The position numbers and the translations under genes are program-made. 64,000 bases of DNA from Streptococcus infantarius subsp. infantarius ATCC BAA-102 (GTDB lineage Bacteria; Bacillota; Bacilli; Lactobacillales; Streptococcaceae): assembly GCF_000154985.1 (NCBI RefSeq), contig NZ_DS572692.1, forward strand, positions 1-64,000. The letters run 5' to 3'. The notes below the pieces were generated by a model. It was given only the letters and a program-made list of their open reading frames with translations, was not told the DNA's origin and searched no databases. Positions 40,333 through 49,509 of the stretch are shown one piece after another. The first letter of the stretch is position 1. Every line of letters begins with the position of its first letter.

Positions 40333-40725
40333 ATCATCGAAAATAGGATTGGTGCTAGAAGGTCCAGAAGTGACATCAGACCAGCCAACGATTGCTTGAC
40401 CAGATTCATTTAGGTAACTTGTCAGAACAGGCTTTAAGTCTTGGATAAAAGTAATAATACCCATAAGTTCACCAGAATCATCCTTAACCGCTTGATATGT
40501 TTGAAATAAGATGCGGTCAAATGATTCGGTAGGAATTTGAAAATGAAGGGCTTGTTCTGGTGCTTGCTCAAGGCTGGTCCAAACCCATTGTGGTAATTTA
40601 TTTTCTTCGGGTTCAGAGAAAAAAGAGCCGTCTGAACGATTATTGCTATAAATCAGTTTTAAATTTTTATCATAAAAACTAGCTCGGTAAGGAAGATGAG
40701 CCAGTAAGTCTTTTACATTTTTCAT
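40330..40725 (-). CDS. PAS-like domain protein
   Basis: 131 residues from MKNVKDLLAHLPYRASFYD. The pattern ASFYDKNLKLIYSNN...TYQAVKDDSGELMGIITFIQDL resembles the PAS fold seen in DUF438/hemerythrin-linked proteins; a stand-alone sensor role is inferred. The start is uncertain: the frame is open back to 40764 (TTG), and neither candidate has a good ribosome binding site. Function unknown. Confidence 0.6.
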   Translation of the reverse strand: MKNVKDLLAHLPYRASFYDKNLKLIYSNNRSDGSFFSEPEENKLPQWVWTSLEQAPEQALHFQIPTESFDRILFQTYQAVKDDSGELMGIITFIQDLKPVLTSYLNESGQAIVGWSDVTSGPSSTNPIFDD

Positions 40726-40888
40726 GGTTTTAGGATAGCGATTTTGTATCAGAAATGCAAGCAAGCTGTCTGAAAGCTGTCAGCTGGAAAAAAAGCAGAG
40801 GAAAGTATCAGTTTTTCGTAAGATATAACTATTGTTTTCAAACTTTTCTTAGTAAAATAGTGGCATTAAAAACGAAGAGGACAGTGCT

Positions 40889-41332
40889 GTGAGTAAAATT
40901 ATTTTTTTAGATGTTGATGGAACCTTGGTAGATTATCACAATCGTATTCCAGAATCTGCTGCGATCGCAATTCGACAAGCGCGTGCTAATGGGCATAAAG
41001 TCTTTGTCTGTACGGGACGTAGTCGTGCAGAAATGCAACCTGAATTATGGAAGATTGGGCTTGATGGCATGATTGGGGGCAATGGTTCATATGTCGAATA
41101 CAATGAAGAAGTTATCATGCACCAGATGATTTCAAAAGAAGATTCGAGAGCAATTGTTGATTGGCTGCATGACCGTGAATTAGAATTCTATTTGGAATCT
41201 AATAATGGCTTGTTTGCTTCAGAAAACTTTAAAGAAGCCGCACGTCCTTTTTTAGCTTTTGTCGCAAGCCAGGCTCGCTTAATAAAATTCATGTCAATAA
41301 CTCCTTTGCAATCGTATTACAAAAAAGTCTAG
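40889..41332 (+). pseudogene. Cof-type HAD phosphatase, truncated by deletion
   Basis: The GTG start after AGAGGA opens a Cof-family phosphatase (MSKIIFLDVDGTLVD; motif II VCTGRSR; GGNGSYVEYN) that normally has about 260 residues. Similarity appears to stop near ARPFL at about position 41247. The last 25 residues are antisense to a permease fragment on the other strand. Motifs III and IV (Lys and the distal Asp) are missing, so it cannot work as a phosphatase. Confidence 0.8.
41241..41292 (-). pseudogene. 5' remnant of an FtsX-like ABC permease gene
   Basis: On the minus strand AAAGGAG, 8 bases before ATG 41292, starts MNFIKRAWLATKAKKGR, which resembles the first residues of MacB/FtsX-type ABC permeases. 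Then the frame runs into the antisense of the HAD fragment. The two genes faced each other and both 3' ends are gone, which a single deletion near 41241-41250 explains. Confidence 0.5.
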
Positions 41333-41414
41333 GGGATTAAATTTAAGTCAAACTGAAAAAAACTGAAACAAAACTTAAAAATTGTGGAAATGCTACTACC
41401 AAATATCGTCCGTA

Positions 41415-41427
41415 AAAACCGAACGAT
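41415..41427 (+). promoter_or_regulatory. PurBox ahead of guaC
   Basis: AAAACCGAACGAT fits the streptococcal PurR box; an inverted, weaker copy (ATCGTCCG) is at 41405-41412. It lies just upstream of the -35. Confidence 0.65.
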
Positions 41428-41450
41428 ACAAAAATATAAAATAAAAATAA

Positions 41451-41479
41451 TTGACATAAAACGAATGAAGTTGTAAAAT
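41451..41479 (+). promoter_or_regulatory. guaC promoter
   Basis: TTGACA (41451-41456) and TAAAAT (41474-41479) with a 17-bp spacer, about 195 bp upstream of the guaC start. Confidence 0.75.
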
Positions 41480-41486
41480 GATAATG

Positions 41487-41673
41487 GAAGGGTAAGGTTT
41501 TACCTAGCGATGCTTTATTAAGTCAATGCTTAATAGAGTTATAGGAAGGTAATTTTTTAATGAAAGAGTCGAAGTGTTTTTGAGTTACTCTGACAGAGAA
41601 AGGGTGACCTTTTTAGATTGTCCTTTGACCTTGTCTGAGTGTTCACTGACACAGAGACCACGGAGAAATTGAT
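41487..41673 (+). promoter_or_regulatory. Structured guaC leader with short leader frame
   Basis: A roughly 185-nt leader contains a GGTAA/TTACC hairpin and a 10-bp stem CTTTATTAAG/CTTAATAGAG (41511-41536). It also has a frame of seven codons, MKESKCF, at 41561-41584 behind AGGAAGG, and a later GTCT..GTGT/ACAC..AGAC stem. It fits no riboswitch class I can recognise, and no terminator precedes guaC. Confidence 0.45.
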
Positions 41674-42657
41674 ATGTATAACGAAATGCCTGTCTTTGAT
41701 TATGAAGATATTCAACTCATTCCTAACAAATGTATCATTAAAAGCCGTTCGGAAGCTGATACGCATGTAACACTTGGTGATTATACCTTTAAATTGCCAG
41801 TTGTTCCTGCTAATATGCAGACGATTATCGATGAAGATATCGCTGAAAAGCTTGCTAAAAATGGTTACTTTTACATTATGCATCGTTTTGACGAAGCTTC
41901 TCGAAAAACTTTTGTCAAACGCATGCATGACCAAGGCTTGATTGCTTCAATCTCAGTAGGTGTTAAAGATTATGAGTACGACTTTGTCTCAAGCTTAAAA
42001 GATGATGCGCCGGAATTCATTACCATTGATATCGCTCATGGACATTCTGATAGTGTCATTGAGATGATTAAGCACATTAAAAAAGAATTGCCAGATACTT
42101 TTGTTATCGCTGGTAATGTTGGAACACCTGAGGCTGTTCGTGAGTTGGAAAATGCAGGTGCTGACGCCACAAAAGTTGGGATTGGTCCTGGTAAAGTTTG
42201 TATCACAAAAGTGAAAACTGGTTTTGGAACAGGCGGCTGGCAATTAGCAGCACTACGTTGGTGCGCAAAAGCAGCTCGTAAACCAATTATCGCTGATGGT
42301 GGTATTCGTACTCACGGTGACATTGCCAAATCTATTCGTTTTGGTGCGACAATGGTTATGATTGGTTCTCTCTTTGCTGGACACTTAGAAAGCCCAGGAA
42401 AATTGGTAGAAGTAGATGGAAAACAATATAAAGAATACTACGGTTCTGCTTCTGAGTACCAAAAAGGAGAACACAAAAACGTTGAAGGTAAGAAAATCTT
42501 ACTCCCTGTCAAAGGACATCTAAAAGACACACTTGTTGAAATGCAAGAAGACCTTCAAAGCTCAATTTCATACGCTGGTGGTCGTGATTTGCATGCCTTG
42601 ACACGTGTTGATTATGTTATCGTTAAAAATTCAATCTGGAATGGTGATTCAATTTAG
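41674..42657 (+). CDS. guaC: GMP reductase
   Basis: Converts GMP to IMP with NADPH, for purine salvage. 327 residues. The IMPDH/GMPR barrel has the catalytic cysteine in [18 protein letters not shown] and [14 protein letters not shown], with no CBS domains, which separates it from guaB. ATG follows ACGGAGAA. It is upstream of the xpt-pbuX operon, a purine-salvage neighbourhood. Confidence 0.95.
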   Translation: MYNEMPVFDYEDIQLIPNKCIIKSRSEADTHVTLGDYTFKLPVVPANMQTIIDEDIAEKLAKNGYFYIMHRFDEASRKTFVKRMHDQGLIASISVGVKDYEYDFVSSLKDDAPEFITIDIAHGHSDSVIEMIKHIKKELPDTFVIAGNVGTPEAVRELENAGADATKVGIGPGKVCITKVKTGFGTGGWQLAALRWCAKAARKPIIADGGIRTHGDIAKSIRFGATMVMIGSLFAGHLESPGKLVEVDGKQYKEYYGSASEYQKGEHKNVEGKKILLPVKGHLKDTLVEMQEDLQSSISYAGGRDLHALTRVDYVIVKNSIWNGDSI

Positions 42658-42783
42658 AACAGGAAAGTTGTCATCATTTTCAGAATATTACTTCTTTAAT
42701 AATAGGACCAATGTCATCTTGAAATCCAAGCTTAAAATGATACAATAGTTCTATCATTAATGTGATGGTTAAAATTCAATATT

Positions 42784-42846
42784 ACTTATTTATGCTACGA
42801 ATAGGCGTAGTGTTTCTACAAGACACCGTAATGTCTAACAATAAGT
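42784..42846 (+). promoter_or_regulatory. Guanine riboswitch aptamer (xpt)
   Basis: P1 is ACTTATT/AATAAGT, P2 is CTACG/CGTAG, P3 is AGACA/TGTCT, and the conserved junction reads TGTTTCTACA. The specificity base before the 3' P1 strand is C (in AACAATAAGT), which pairs with guanine. A terminator follows, so it is an OFF switch by attenuation. Confidence 0.9.
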
Positions 42847-42910
42847 CAATTCTCAGTTGCTGTCTGAGAAAACATTTTTGCATACCTGTAAAAATGTGAC
42901 CGAGTTTTGC

Positions 42911-42944
42911 AAGAGGTGTTTACAATTCGTAAACACCTCTTTTT
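42911..42944 (+). terminator. Riboswitch expression-platform terminator
   Basis: AGAGGTGTTTAC/GTAAACACCTCT stem (12 bp), 5-base loop, then a T-run. Confidence 0.9.
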
Positions 42945-43039
42945 ATACAATCTGTCTTTGTTTAATGACGCTTGAAAAGTTTCATAGTAAGTTGTTTGTT
43001 TTAACAATCCAATTTTAAAAATTTTCAAAAGGAGAATCC

Positions 43040-43621
43040 ATGAAATTATTGGAAGATCGTATCTTAAATGATGGTAATATTTTGGGTGAGGATATCTTGA
43101 AAGTAGATAGCTTTCTTACTCATCAAGTTGACTATGAACTCATGCAAGAAATTGGTAAAGTTCTTGCGGAAGCTTATAAAGACGCTGGTATCACAAAAGT
43201 AGTTACAATTGAAGCATCTGGTATTGCACCAGCTTTATATACGGCACAAGCCATGAACGTTCCAATGATTTTCGCTAAAAAAGCTAAAAATGTCACAATG
43301 ACAGAAGGTATTTTAACAGCAGAAGTTTATTCATTTACTAAGCGCGTGACAAGCACAGTATCAATCGCAAGTAAATTTTTGTCAGAAGACGACACTGTTC
43401 TTATCGTTGATGATTTCTTGGCAAATGGGCAAGCTGCTAAAGGGCTACTTGAAATTATTGGTCAAGCAGGTGCAAAAGTTGCTGGTATCGGTATTGTGAT
43501 TGAAAAATCTTTCCAAACTGGTCGTAGATTACTTGAAGAAACAGGTGTAACTGTAACATCTCTAGCTCGAATCAAAGAATTTAAAGATGGTCAAGTTGTC
43601 TTTATGGAGGCTGATGCATAA
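43040..43621 (+). CDS. xpt: Xanthine phosphoribosyltransferase
   Basis: Salvages xanthine to XMP with PRPP. 193 residues. The PRPP loop is [16 protein letters not shown]. The N-terminus ([20 protein letters not shown]) is typical of Xpt. AAGGAGA precedes the ATG. The gene is first in the operon behind the guanine riboswitch and is followed by pbuX. Confidence 0.96.
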   Translation: MKLLEDRILNDGNILGEDILKVDSFLTHQVDYELMQEIGKVLAEAYKDAGITKVVTIEASGIAPALYTAQAMNVPMIFAKKAKNVTMTEGILTAEVYSFTKRVTSTVSIASKFLSEDDTVLIVDDFLANGQAAKGLLEIIGQAGAKVAGIGIVIEKSFQTGRRLLEETGVTVTSLARIKEFKDGQVVFMEADA

Positions 43622-43622
43622 T

Positions 43623-44891
43623 ATGGAAATGAATGAACAAAAACACTCACAAGCCGCTATTTTAGGTTTGCAACATTTACTTGCCATGTATGCAGGGTCA
43701 ATCTTGGTTCCTATCATGATTGCCAGCGCCCTCAACTATTCAGCTGAACAATTAACTTACCTCATTTCAACTGATATTTTCATGTGTGGGGTTGCTACAT
43801 TCTTGCAATTGCAGTTACGTAAGCACTTTGGTGTCGGACTTCCAGTTGTTCTTGGTTGTGCCTTCCAATCTGTTGCACCGTTATCAATCATTGGGGCTAA
43901 ACAAGGTTCTGGTTACATGTTTGGTGCTTTGATTATCTCTGGTATTTATGTGATTTTGATTTCTGGCATTTTCTCAAAAATTGCTGATTTCTTCCCACCG
44001 GTTGTCACAGGTTCAGTTATCACAACTATTGGTTTGACTTTGATTCCAGTTGCTATCGGTAACATGGGTGATAACTCAGACAAACCAACAGCACAATCAT
44101 TGATTTTGGCTCTTGTAACCATTGCGATTGTTCTTGCGGTTAATATTTTTGCTAAAGGATTCATTAAATCAATTGCCATTTTGATTGGTTTGATTGGTGG
44201 AACGATTGTGGCTGCCTTTATGGGCTTGGTTGATACATCAGTAGTCGCTAACGCACCGCTTGTTCACATTCCACAACCATTCTACTTTGGCGCACCAAAA
44301 TTTGAAATCACATCAATCATTATGATGTGTATCATTGCAACGGTTTCTATGGTTGAATCAACAGGTGTATATTTGGCACTTTCTGATTTAACAGGTGAAA
44401 AACTTGATAGCAAACGTCTTCGTAACGGTTACCGTGCAGAAGGTGCAGCCGTTCTTCTTGGAGGTATTTTCAATACTTTCCCATATACTGGATTCTCACA
44501 AAATGTTGGTTTGGTTCGTATTTCAGGAATCAAAACACGTCGTCCAATTTACTATACAGCCTTGTTCCTTGTGATTCTTGGGCTTCTTCCAAAATTCGGT
44601 GCAATGGCACAAATGATTCCAAGTCCAGTTCTTGGTGGTGCTATGATTGTACTTTTCGGTATGGTTGCTCTGCAAGGGATTCAAATGCTCAATCAAGTTG
44701 ATTTCCAAAATAACGAATACAACTTCATCATTGCTGCGGTTTCAATCGCTTGTGGAGTTGGTTTTAACGGAACAAATCTCTTTGTTAGCCTTCCAAATAC
44801 AGTTCAAATGTTCTTAACAAATGGTATTGTTATTGCTGCATTATTTGCTGTTGTTCTTAATTTGATTTTAAACGGAAAACCAAAAAAATAA
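43623..44891 (+). CDS. pbuX: Xanthine/uracil permease family transporter
   Basis: Nucleobase permease (NCS2 family), 422 residues with 12 to 14 hydrophobic segments. VLGCAFQSVAPL and the FNTFPYTGFSQNVGLVRISG motif are characteristic. The frame is open upstream, but the start at 43623, one base after the xpt stop, is taken because GGAGG lies in the end of xpt. Xanthine specificity is inferred from the riboswitch and xpt. Confidence 0.93.
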   Translation: MEMNEQKHSQAAILGLQHLLAMYAGSILVPIMIASALNYSAEQLTYLISTDIFMCGVATFLQLQLRKHFGVGLPVVLGCAFQSVAPLSIIGAKQGSGYMFGALIISGIYVILISGIFSKIADFFPPVVTGSVITTIGLTLIPVAIGNMGDNSDKPTAQSLILALVTIAIVLAVNIFAKGFIKSIAILIGLIGGTIVAAFMGLVDTSVVANAPLVHIPQPFYFGAPKFEITSIIMMCIIATVSMVESTGVYLALSDLTGEKLDSKRLRNGYRAEGAAVLLGGIFNTFPYTGFSQNVGLVRISGIKTRRPIYYTALFLVILGLLPKFGAMAQMIPSPVLGGAMIVLFGMVALQGIQMLNQVDFQNNEYNFIIAAVSIACGVGFNGTNLFVSLPNTVQMFLTNGIVIAALFAVVLNLILNGKPKK

Positions 44892-44907
44892 GCGTTTCGA
44901 CATAAAT

Positions 44908-44940
44908 AAACACATCTAGAATTTTTCCTAGATGTGTTTT
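44908..44940 (+). terminator. Bidirectional terminator after pbuX
   Basis: AACACATCTAG/CTAGATGTGTT stem with flanking A and T runs; also ends apbE. Confidence 0.87.
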
Positions 44941-44944
44941 GTTT

Positions 44945-45880
44945 TTATCGTAAGAGTTGAAAGTTGGAGCGTAAGCCATTTGTCAAGGCTAAGCGATTAT
45001 CTTTAGTGATGAGAATGCCTTCGATACGCGGAGTAGCTTGAATAGTTGCCAGAGCTTGCATGACAGGAAGACCAAAGAGTCTTGTGGTCCAGATTTCACA
45101 ATCAACAGACAACTCAGAAAGGATGGTAAGACTTGCCATTTCAGTGTCAATTGGATAGCCTGTTTTTTGGTCAAAAATATGGTGATATTCTTTGTTTCCG
45201 ACTTTTAGGCGACGTTCATAAATGCCTGAGGTGACGACAGATTGATTTTTGAGAGTCAAAATCCCGATATGCTTGCCTCTTGGTTTTTGAGGATTTTGAA
45301 TGCCAATTCGCCAGATGCCTTTATCGTTTCTTGGATTATCGCCGTAAACAAGGACATTTCCACCAAGGTTAATCATGGCGGAAGTGACTTTTTCTGATTT
45401 TAAATAATCCATGATTTTATCAGCAATATAACCTTTAGCAAGAGCACCAAGGTCGATTTTCATGCCTTTTTGGCTTAGAAAGACACTTTGTTTAGTCGCA
45501 TCTAAAATGATATTTTCTGGTTTAGATAAGGCTAGCGCTTTTTGAATTTTTTGAGGACTAGGAACTCTAGCGTCGTCAAAACCAATGCGCCAGCTTTGTA
45601 CCAAAGGACCAATAGCGATATTGAGGTTGCTAGGAGTTGCTAAGCTATGCTTTTTACCAATCGCAATTAAATCAAATAAATCTGGGTGAACAGTGACAGG
45701 AGCGATGCTAGAGTTGTCGTTGATGACCATGAGCTCAGAGTCGGCATCGTTAGCACTAAAGCGATTTTTATAAAGTGTAAGCAGACGACAAACTTCGGAG
45801 ATGTGCTCTTTGGGGGTGTCAGAATCGATTAAGATATCAATAGTAGTTCCCATCATCTGGATACTATGACTAAGTTGCAT
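44945..45880 (-). CDS. FAD:protein FMN transferase (ApbE family)
   Basis: 311 residues, no signal peptide or lipobox, so probably cytoplasmic. Family motifs: KIDLGALAKGYIAD, INLGGNVLVYGDN, VTSGIYERR and HHIFDQKTGYPI (the last usually HILDPKTG). ApbE proteins attach FMN to flavoproteins such as reductases. No fumarate reductase partner is adjacent, so the target is unknown. Confidence 0.88.
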   Translation of the reverse strand: MQLSHSIQMMGTTIDILIDSDTPKEHISEVCRLLTLYKNRFSANDADSELMVINDNSSIAPVTVHPDLFDLIAIGKKHSLATPSNLNIAIGPLVQSWRIGFDDARVPSPQKIQKALALSKPENIILDATKQSVFLSQKGMKIDLGALAKGYIADKIMDYLKSEKVTSAMINLGGNVLVYGDNPRNDKGIWRIGIQNPQKPRGKHIGILTLKNQSVVTSGIYERRLKVGNKEYHHIFDQKTGYPIDTEMASLTILSELSVDCEIWTTRLFGLPVMQALATIQATPRIEGILITKDNRLALTNGLRSNFQLLR

Positions 45881-45951
45881 GCTTTTCCTCCTGAAAGTTT
45901 CTTAGTTTTAGCATAATGTTTTCTGGTTAAAAAAGCAATTTTTAAGCCAGT

Positions 45952-45981
45952 AAAAAAGCTTAAGACAATCGCCTCAAGCTT
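45952..45981 (-). terminator. Terminator after tautomerase
   Basis: AAGCTT-AAG/CT-CAAGCTT stem; the minus-strand tail is T-rich. Confidence 0.7.
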
Positions 45982-45996
45982 AGTTGCTATGAAAAA

Positions 45997-46182
45997 TTAG
46001 TTTCTCTTTTTCATTTCACCGTGTGGGTAGTAAGTACCTTCTGGCATGTCATTGATGAAAACGTGGATTGCTTCTTTTGGAGCTTTAGCAATACGTGAAA
46101 CAACTTCAGTTACTTCGCGAGCGAGCTCAACTTTTTGTTCTTGAGTACGACCTTCAAACAAATCGATTTTTACGAATGGCAT
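45997..46182 (-). CDS. 4-oxalocrotonate tautomerase family protein
   Basis: 61 residues. After Met removal the N-terminal proline (PFVKIDLFEGRT) is the catalytic residue of this family; Arg in the GRT region and the hydrophobic strands fit. Its biological substrate in streptococci is unknown. AAGGAGA precedes the ATG. Confidence 0.9.
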   Translation of the reverse strand: MPFVKIDLFEGRTQEQKVELAREVTEVVSRIAKAPKEAIHVFINDMPEGTYYPHGEMKKRN

Positions 46183-46314
46183 ACGAGTCTCCTTTTTAAT
46201 TCATTTAACAGTAACATTGTAGCATATTTTGCAGGAAAATTCAGGAAATTTTTAGAAAACTTCCAATCAAGACTGAATTCTCTTTTGTGCTAACGCACTG
46301 CGTTTTAAACAAGC

Positions 46315-46524
46315 TTACTTGAAAAGTTTTAAAATATCTGACAAGCCAAAAGTTGTTTTGTGATAGACTTTATTGTAAGCAGCTTTTTTAGGATTTTTAA
46401 TCCAACCTGAGCCTTTCTTCCCATATCCTGAAATAATAGCTTTTTTAGCTTGTCTTTTCCATTTAGCAGTAGTACGAGCTTTCAAACTCTTCTTTAAAGT
46501 TGGTTTTCTAAATCCAACTTTCAT
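46315..46524 (-). CDS. Small very basic protein of unknown function
   Basis: 69 residues with about one third Lys/Arg, starting MKVGFRKPTLKKSLKARTT. A conserved-looking C-terminal part reads NPKKAAYNKVYHKTTFGLSD, seen in small Firmicutes proteins, some phage-linked. AGAGGTT lies 7 bases before the ATG, so it is likely translated. There is no signal peptide. I do not assign a function. Confidence 0.65.
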   Translation of the reverse strand: MKVGFRKPTLKKSLKARTTAKWKRQAKKAIISGYGKKGSGWIKNPKKAAYNKVYHKTTFGLSDILKLFK

Positions 46525-46699
46525 AGTTTAACCTCTTAGTATTAAAAAATCATTTTCTCCTATAAGATACTTTAATCTGCTTACTTCGTCAATAAGGTTT
46601 TGGGCTGTTTGATAGGAGATTTTTTCGGACAATACATTTTTGTAACATAATCGTGATTCTTTTAATAAAGTGTCATCAAATTTACATGACTTGCTGTGT

Positions 46700-46705
46700 T
46701 ATAAT
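46700..46705 (+). promoter_or_regulatory. -10 box of structured RNA
   Basis: TATAAT preceded by TGTGT, about 7 nt ahead of the proposed RNA 5' end; TTTACA at 46681 is too close to serve as a normal -35. Confidence 0.45.
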
Positions 46706-46710
46706 TTTTA

Positions 46711-46849
46711 GTGAGCATTAACAACTTAACAGCACAAGGAGTGGCGTTTTAGTCGCTCTTTAGTGCGTTGATTTGTTATTCAATAGTGTTGGTTACCGAT
46801 ATCACATTTTGTGATAAAAGCTAAAGCAAAATTTGCTTTAGCTTTTTTT
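46711..46849 (+). ncRNA. Unassigned structured small RNA or tdk leader
   Basis: A roughly 140-nt stretch after a TATAAT box folds into: a long interrupted hairpin at 46720-46777 (AACAA/TTGTT, AAC/GTT, GCAC/GTGC, then GAGTGGC/GTCGCTC with G-U pairs); a hairpin TATCACA/TGTGATA at 46800-46815; and a terminator AAAAGCTAAAGCAAA/TTTGCTTTAGCTTTT with T-run at 46816-46849. It contains no coding frame. A separate tdk promoter-like region lies downstream, so it may be an independent RNA. It matches no class I recognise. Confidence 0.55.
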
Positions 46850-46979
46850 GTTGGTCAAATACTTAGTCTGGTGGGATGTAGACGTTTTTGTCTGGTTAAT
46901 TTGCTTATCCTACTTGTTTATCCATGAGCGATTTTATGGTAGAATAGTAGAATATTAGTAGAAGGTAGGATTGTCACTT

Positions 46980-47561
46980 TTGGCTCAACTCTATTATAAA
47001 TATGGAACCATGAATTCTGGTAAGACCATTGAAATTTTAAAAGTAGCCCATAACTATGAAGAACAAGGAAAACCTGTTGTCATCATGACTTCAGCACTTG
47101 ATACACGTGATGGTTATGGTGTTGTTTCAAGCCGTATCGGTATGCGTCGCAAGGCGATTGCTATTACGGAAGAAATGGACATTTTTGCTTTTATTCAAGA
47201 ATTGCCAGAAAAACCATACTGCGTTTTAATTGATGAATGTCAATTTTTAACGAAAAAGCATGTCTATGATTTGGCGCGTGTTGTTGATGATTTGGACGTT
47301 CCTGTGATGGCTTTTGGGTTAAAAAATGATTTTCAAAACGAATTGTTCGAAGGCTCCAAATATCTACTGTTATTAGCAGATAAAATTGATGAGATTAAAA
47401 CCATTTGTCAGTTTTGTTCTAAAAAAGCAACTATGGTCTTGCGAACTGAAAATGGCAAGCCTGTTTACGAAGGAAATCAAATTCAAATCGGTGGCAACGA
47501 AACTTATATCCCCGTTTGCCGTAAACATTATTTTAACCCAATGATTTCCAAAGAAAAATAA
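46980..47561 (+). CDS. tdk: Thymidine kinase
   Basis: Phosphorylates thymidine for salvage. 193 residues. The P-loop is [14 protein letters not shown], the catalytic Glu is in LIDECQFL, and the zinc-binding CQFC (with a later C and H) is present. TTG at 46980 is chosen because the protein then starts MAQLYYKYG as in relatives; a TTG at 46971 with AGGTAGGA ahead is possible. It opens the tdk-prfA-prmC block. Confidence 0.94.
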   Translation: MAQLYYKYGTMNSGKTIEILKVAHNYEEQGKPVVIMTSALDTRDGYGVVSSRIGMRRKAIAITEEMDIFAFIQELPEKPYCVLIDECQFLTKKHVYDLARVVDDLDVPVMAFGLKNDFQNELFEGSKYLLLLADKIDEIKTICQFCSKKATMVLRTENGKPVYEGNQIQIGGNETYIPVCRKHYFNPMISKEK

Positions 47562-47599
47562 GAAAATGAATTTGCAAAAGAGAGGTTAATCGAAAACAA

Positions 47600-48679
47600 A
47601 TGAACATTTATGATCAACTACAAGCGGTTGAGGACCGTTACGAAGAATTAGGCGAATTGCTATCTGACCCTGATGTCGTTAGCGATACAAAACGCTTTAT
47701 GGCTTTGTCTAAGGAAGAAGCGAGCACACGTGAAACCGTAACTGTTTACCGCGAATACAAACAAATTCTTCAAAACATCGAAGATGCCGAAGAAATGATT
47801 AAAGACGCTGGTGGCGATCCTGAACTTGAAGAAATGGCGAAAGAGGAACTCAAAGACTCAAAAGCAGCAAAAGAAGATTACGAAGAAAAACTTAAAATTC
47901 TTCTTTTACCAAAAGACCCTAACGATGATAAGAACATCATCTTGGAAATTCGCGGTGCCGCTGGTGGTGATGAAGCAGCCCTCTTTGCTGGCGACCTTCT
48001 TCAAATGTATCAAAAATATGCTGAAAGCCAAGGTTGGAAATTTGATGTCATGGAAGCTTCTTACAACGGTGTCGGTGGCATCAAAGAAGTTATTGTCATG
48101 GTATCTGGTCAATCTGTTTACTCTAAGTTGAAATACGAATCAGGTGCTCACCGTGTTCAACGTGTCCCTGTCACAGAGAGCCAAGGCCGTGTCCACACAT
48201 CAACAGCGACAGTTCTTGTTATGCCTGAAGTTGAAGAAGTAGAATATGAAATCGATCCAAAAGATTTGCGTGTGGACATTTATCATGCATCAGGTGCTGG
48301 TGGACAAAACGTCAATAAAGTTGCGACAGCTGTTCGTATGGTTCACATTCCAACTGGTATCAAAGTTGAAATGCAAGAAGAACGTACACAACAAAAGAAC
48401 CGTGATAAAGCCATGAAAATCATTCGTGCGCGTGTTGCGGACCACTTTGCTCAAATCGCTCAAGACGAACAAGATGCTGAACGTAAATCAACAGTTGGTA
48501 CTGGTGATCGTTCAGAACGTATCCGTACATATAACTTCCCACAAAACCGTGTGACAGACCACCGTATTGGTTTGACATTGCAAAAACTTGATAGCATTTT
48601 GTCAGGTAAATTGGATGAAGTGATTGATGCGCTTATTCTTTTTGATCAAACAAAGAAACTAGAAGAGTTAAATAAATAA
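47600..48679 (+). CDS. prfA: Peptide chain release factor 1
   Basis: Recognises UAA and UAG and releases the peptide. 359 residues. [16 protein letters not shown] carries the GGQ motif, which PrmC methylates, and the recognition region is in the [17 protein letters not shown] (P-x-T-like) part. AGAGGTT lies upstream. The TAA overlaps the ATG of prmC. Confidence 0.97.
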   Translation: MNIYDQLQAVEDRYEELGELLSDPDVVSDTKRFMALSKEEASTRETVTVYREYKQILQNIEDAEEMIKDAGGDPELEEMAKEELKDSKAAKEDYEEKLKILLLPKDPNDDKNIILEIRGAAGGDEAALFAGDLLQMYQKYAESQGWKFDVMEASYNGVGGIKEVIVMVSGQSVYSKLKYESGAHRVQRVPVTESQGRVHTSTATVLVMPEVEEVEYEIDPKDLRVDIYHASGAGGQNVNKVATAVRMVHIPTGIKVEMQEERTQQKNRDKAMKIIRARVADHFAQIAQDEQDAERKSTVGTGDRSERIRTYNFPQNRVTDHRIGLTLQKLDSILSGKLDEVIDALILFDQTKKLEELNK

Positions 48680-49509
48680 TGAACTACGTTGAAACAATCA
48701 GCCAACTAGAAAAAAACTTACAAGAAATTGGAGAAGATCCAGAAAACCTCACTTACGTTTTTCGTGAGTTAAAGAGCTGGAGTCTTCTTGATTTCATCTT
48801 ACATCAAAATAAAGAAGTGACTGAATCAGACCAGAAGATCCTTGAGTCAATCATGGCTCAGCTAGAAGATCATCGCTCACCACAGTACATCACTGGAAAA
48901 GCTTATTTTCGTGATTTAGAGCTTGCGGTTGATGAGCGTGTCTTGATTCCGAGACCTGAAACGGAAGAATTGGTTGATTTGGTTTTGAAGGAAAATAGCA
49001 AAGCTGATTTACGTGTTTTAGATATTGGAACAGGCAGCGGAGCTATTGCCATTTCACTCAAGTCTGCGCGACCTGACTGGCAAGTTACAGCCTCAGATAT
49101 CTCGCAAGGTGCTCTGCAATTGGCAGAAGAAAACAGTAAGCTCAACCAAGTGTCGCTTGATTTTGTGGAATCAGATGTTTTCGGTCAGATTACAGGGACT
49201 TTTGATGTGATTATTTCAAACCCACCTTACATTGCTTATGGTGATAAGGATGAAGTTGGGATGAATGTTCTTGCTTCTGAACCTCACTTGGCACTTTTTG
49301 CGGATGAGGATGGCTTTGCCATTTACCGTCAAATTATCGAAGGTGCTGGTGAGCATTTATCAGAAAATGGTAAACTTTATTTTGAAATTGGCTATAAGCA
49401 AGGAGATGGTTTGCGTGCTTTGCTTAGCAAACATTTCCCACAAAAACGTATCCGTGTCTTAGAAGACATATTTGGTAAAGATAGAAAGGTCGTGATGGAT
49501 AATGACTAA
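48679..49509 (+). CDS. prmC: Release factor glutamine methyltransferase
   Basis: Methylates the GGQ glutamine of release factors using SAM. 276 residues. RVLDIGTGSGAIAISL is the SAM motif and NPPYI is the catalytic signature (ISNPPYIAYGD). The start overlaps the prfA stop by one base (TAATG), so translation is coupled to its substrate's gene. Confidence 0.96.
   Translation: MNYVETISQLEKNLQEIGEDPENLTYVFRELKSWSLLDFILHQNKEVTESDQKILESIMAQLEDHRSPQYITGKAYFRDLELAVDERVLIPRPETEELVDLVLKENSKADLRVLDIGTGSGAIAISLKSARPDWQVTASDISQGALQLAEENSKLNQVSLDFVESDVFGQITGTFDVIISNPPYIAYGDKDEVGMNVLASEPHLALFADEDGFAIYRQIIEGAGEHLSENGKLYFEIGYKQGDGLRALLSKHFPQKRIRVLEDIFGKDRKVVMDND

Noticed and set aside
41557-41934. 125-residue minus-strand frame overlapping the guaC start
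   Set aside because: Antisense to guaC and its leader, no ribosome binding site or recognisable motif.
42846-43028. 60-residue minus-strand frame across the xpt leader
   Set aside because: Lies over the riboswitch terminator; accidental frame.
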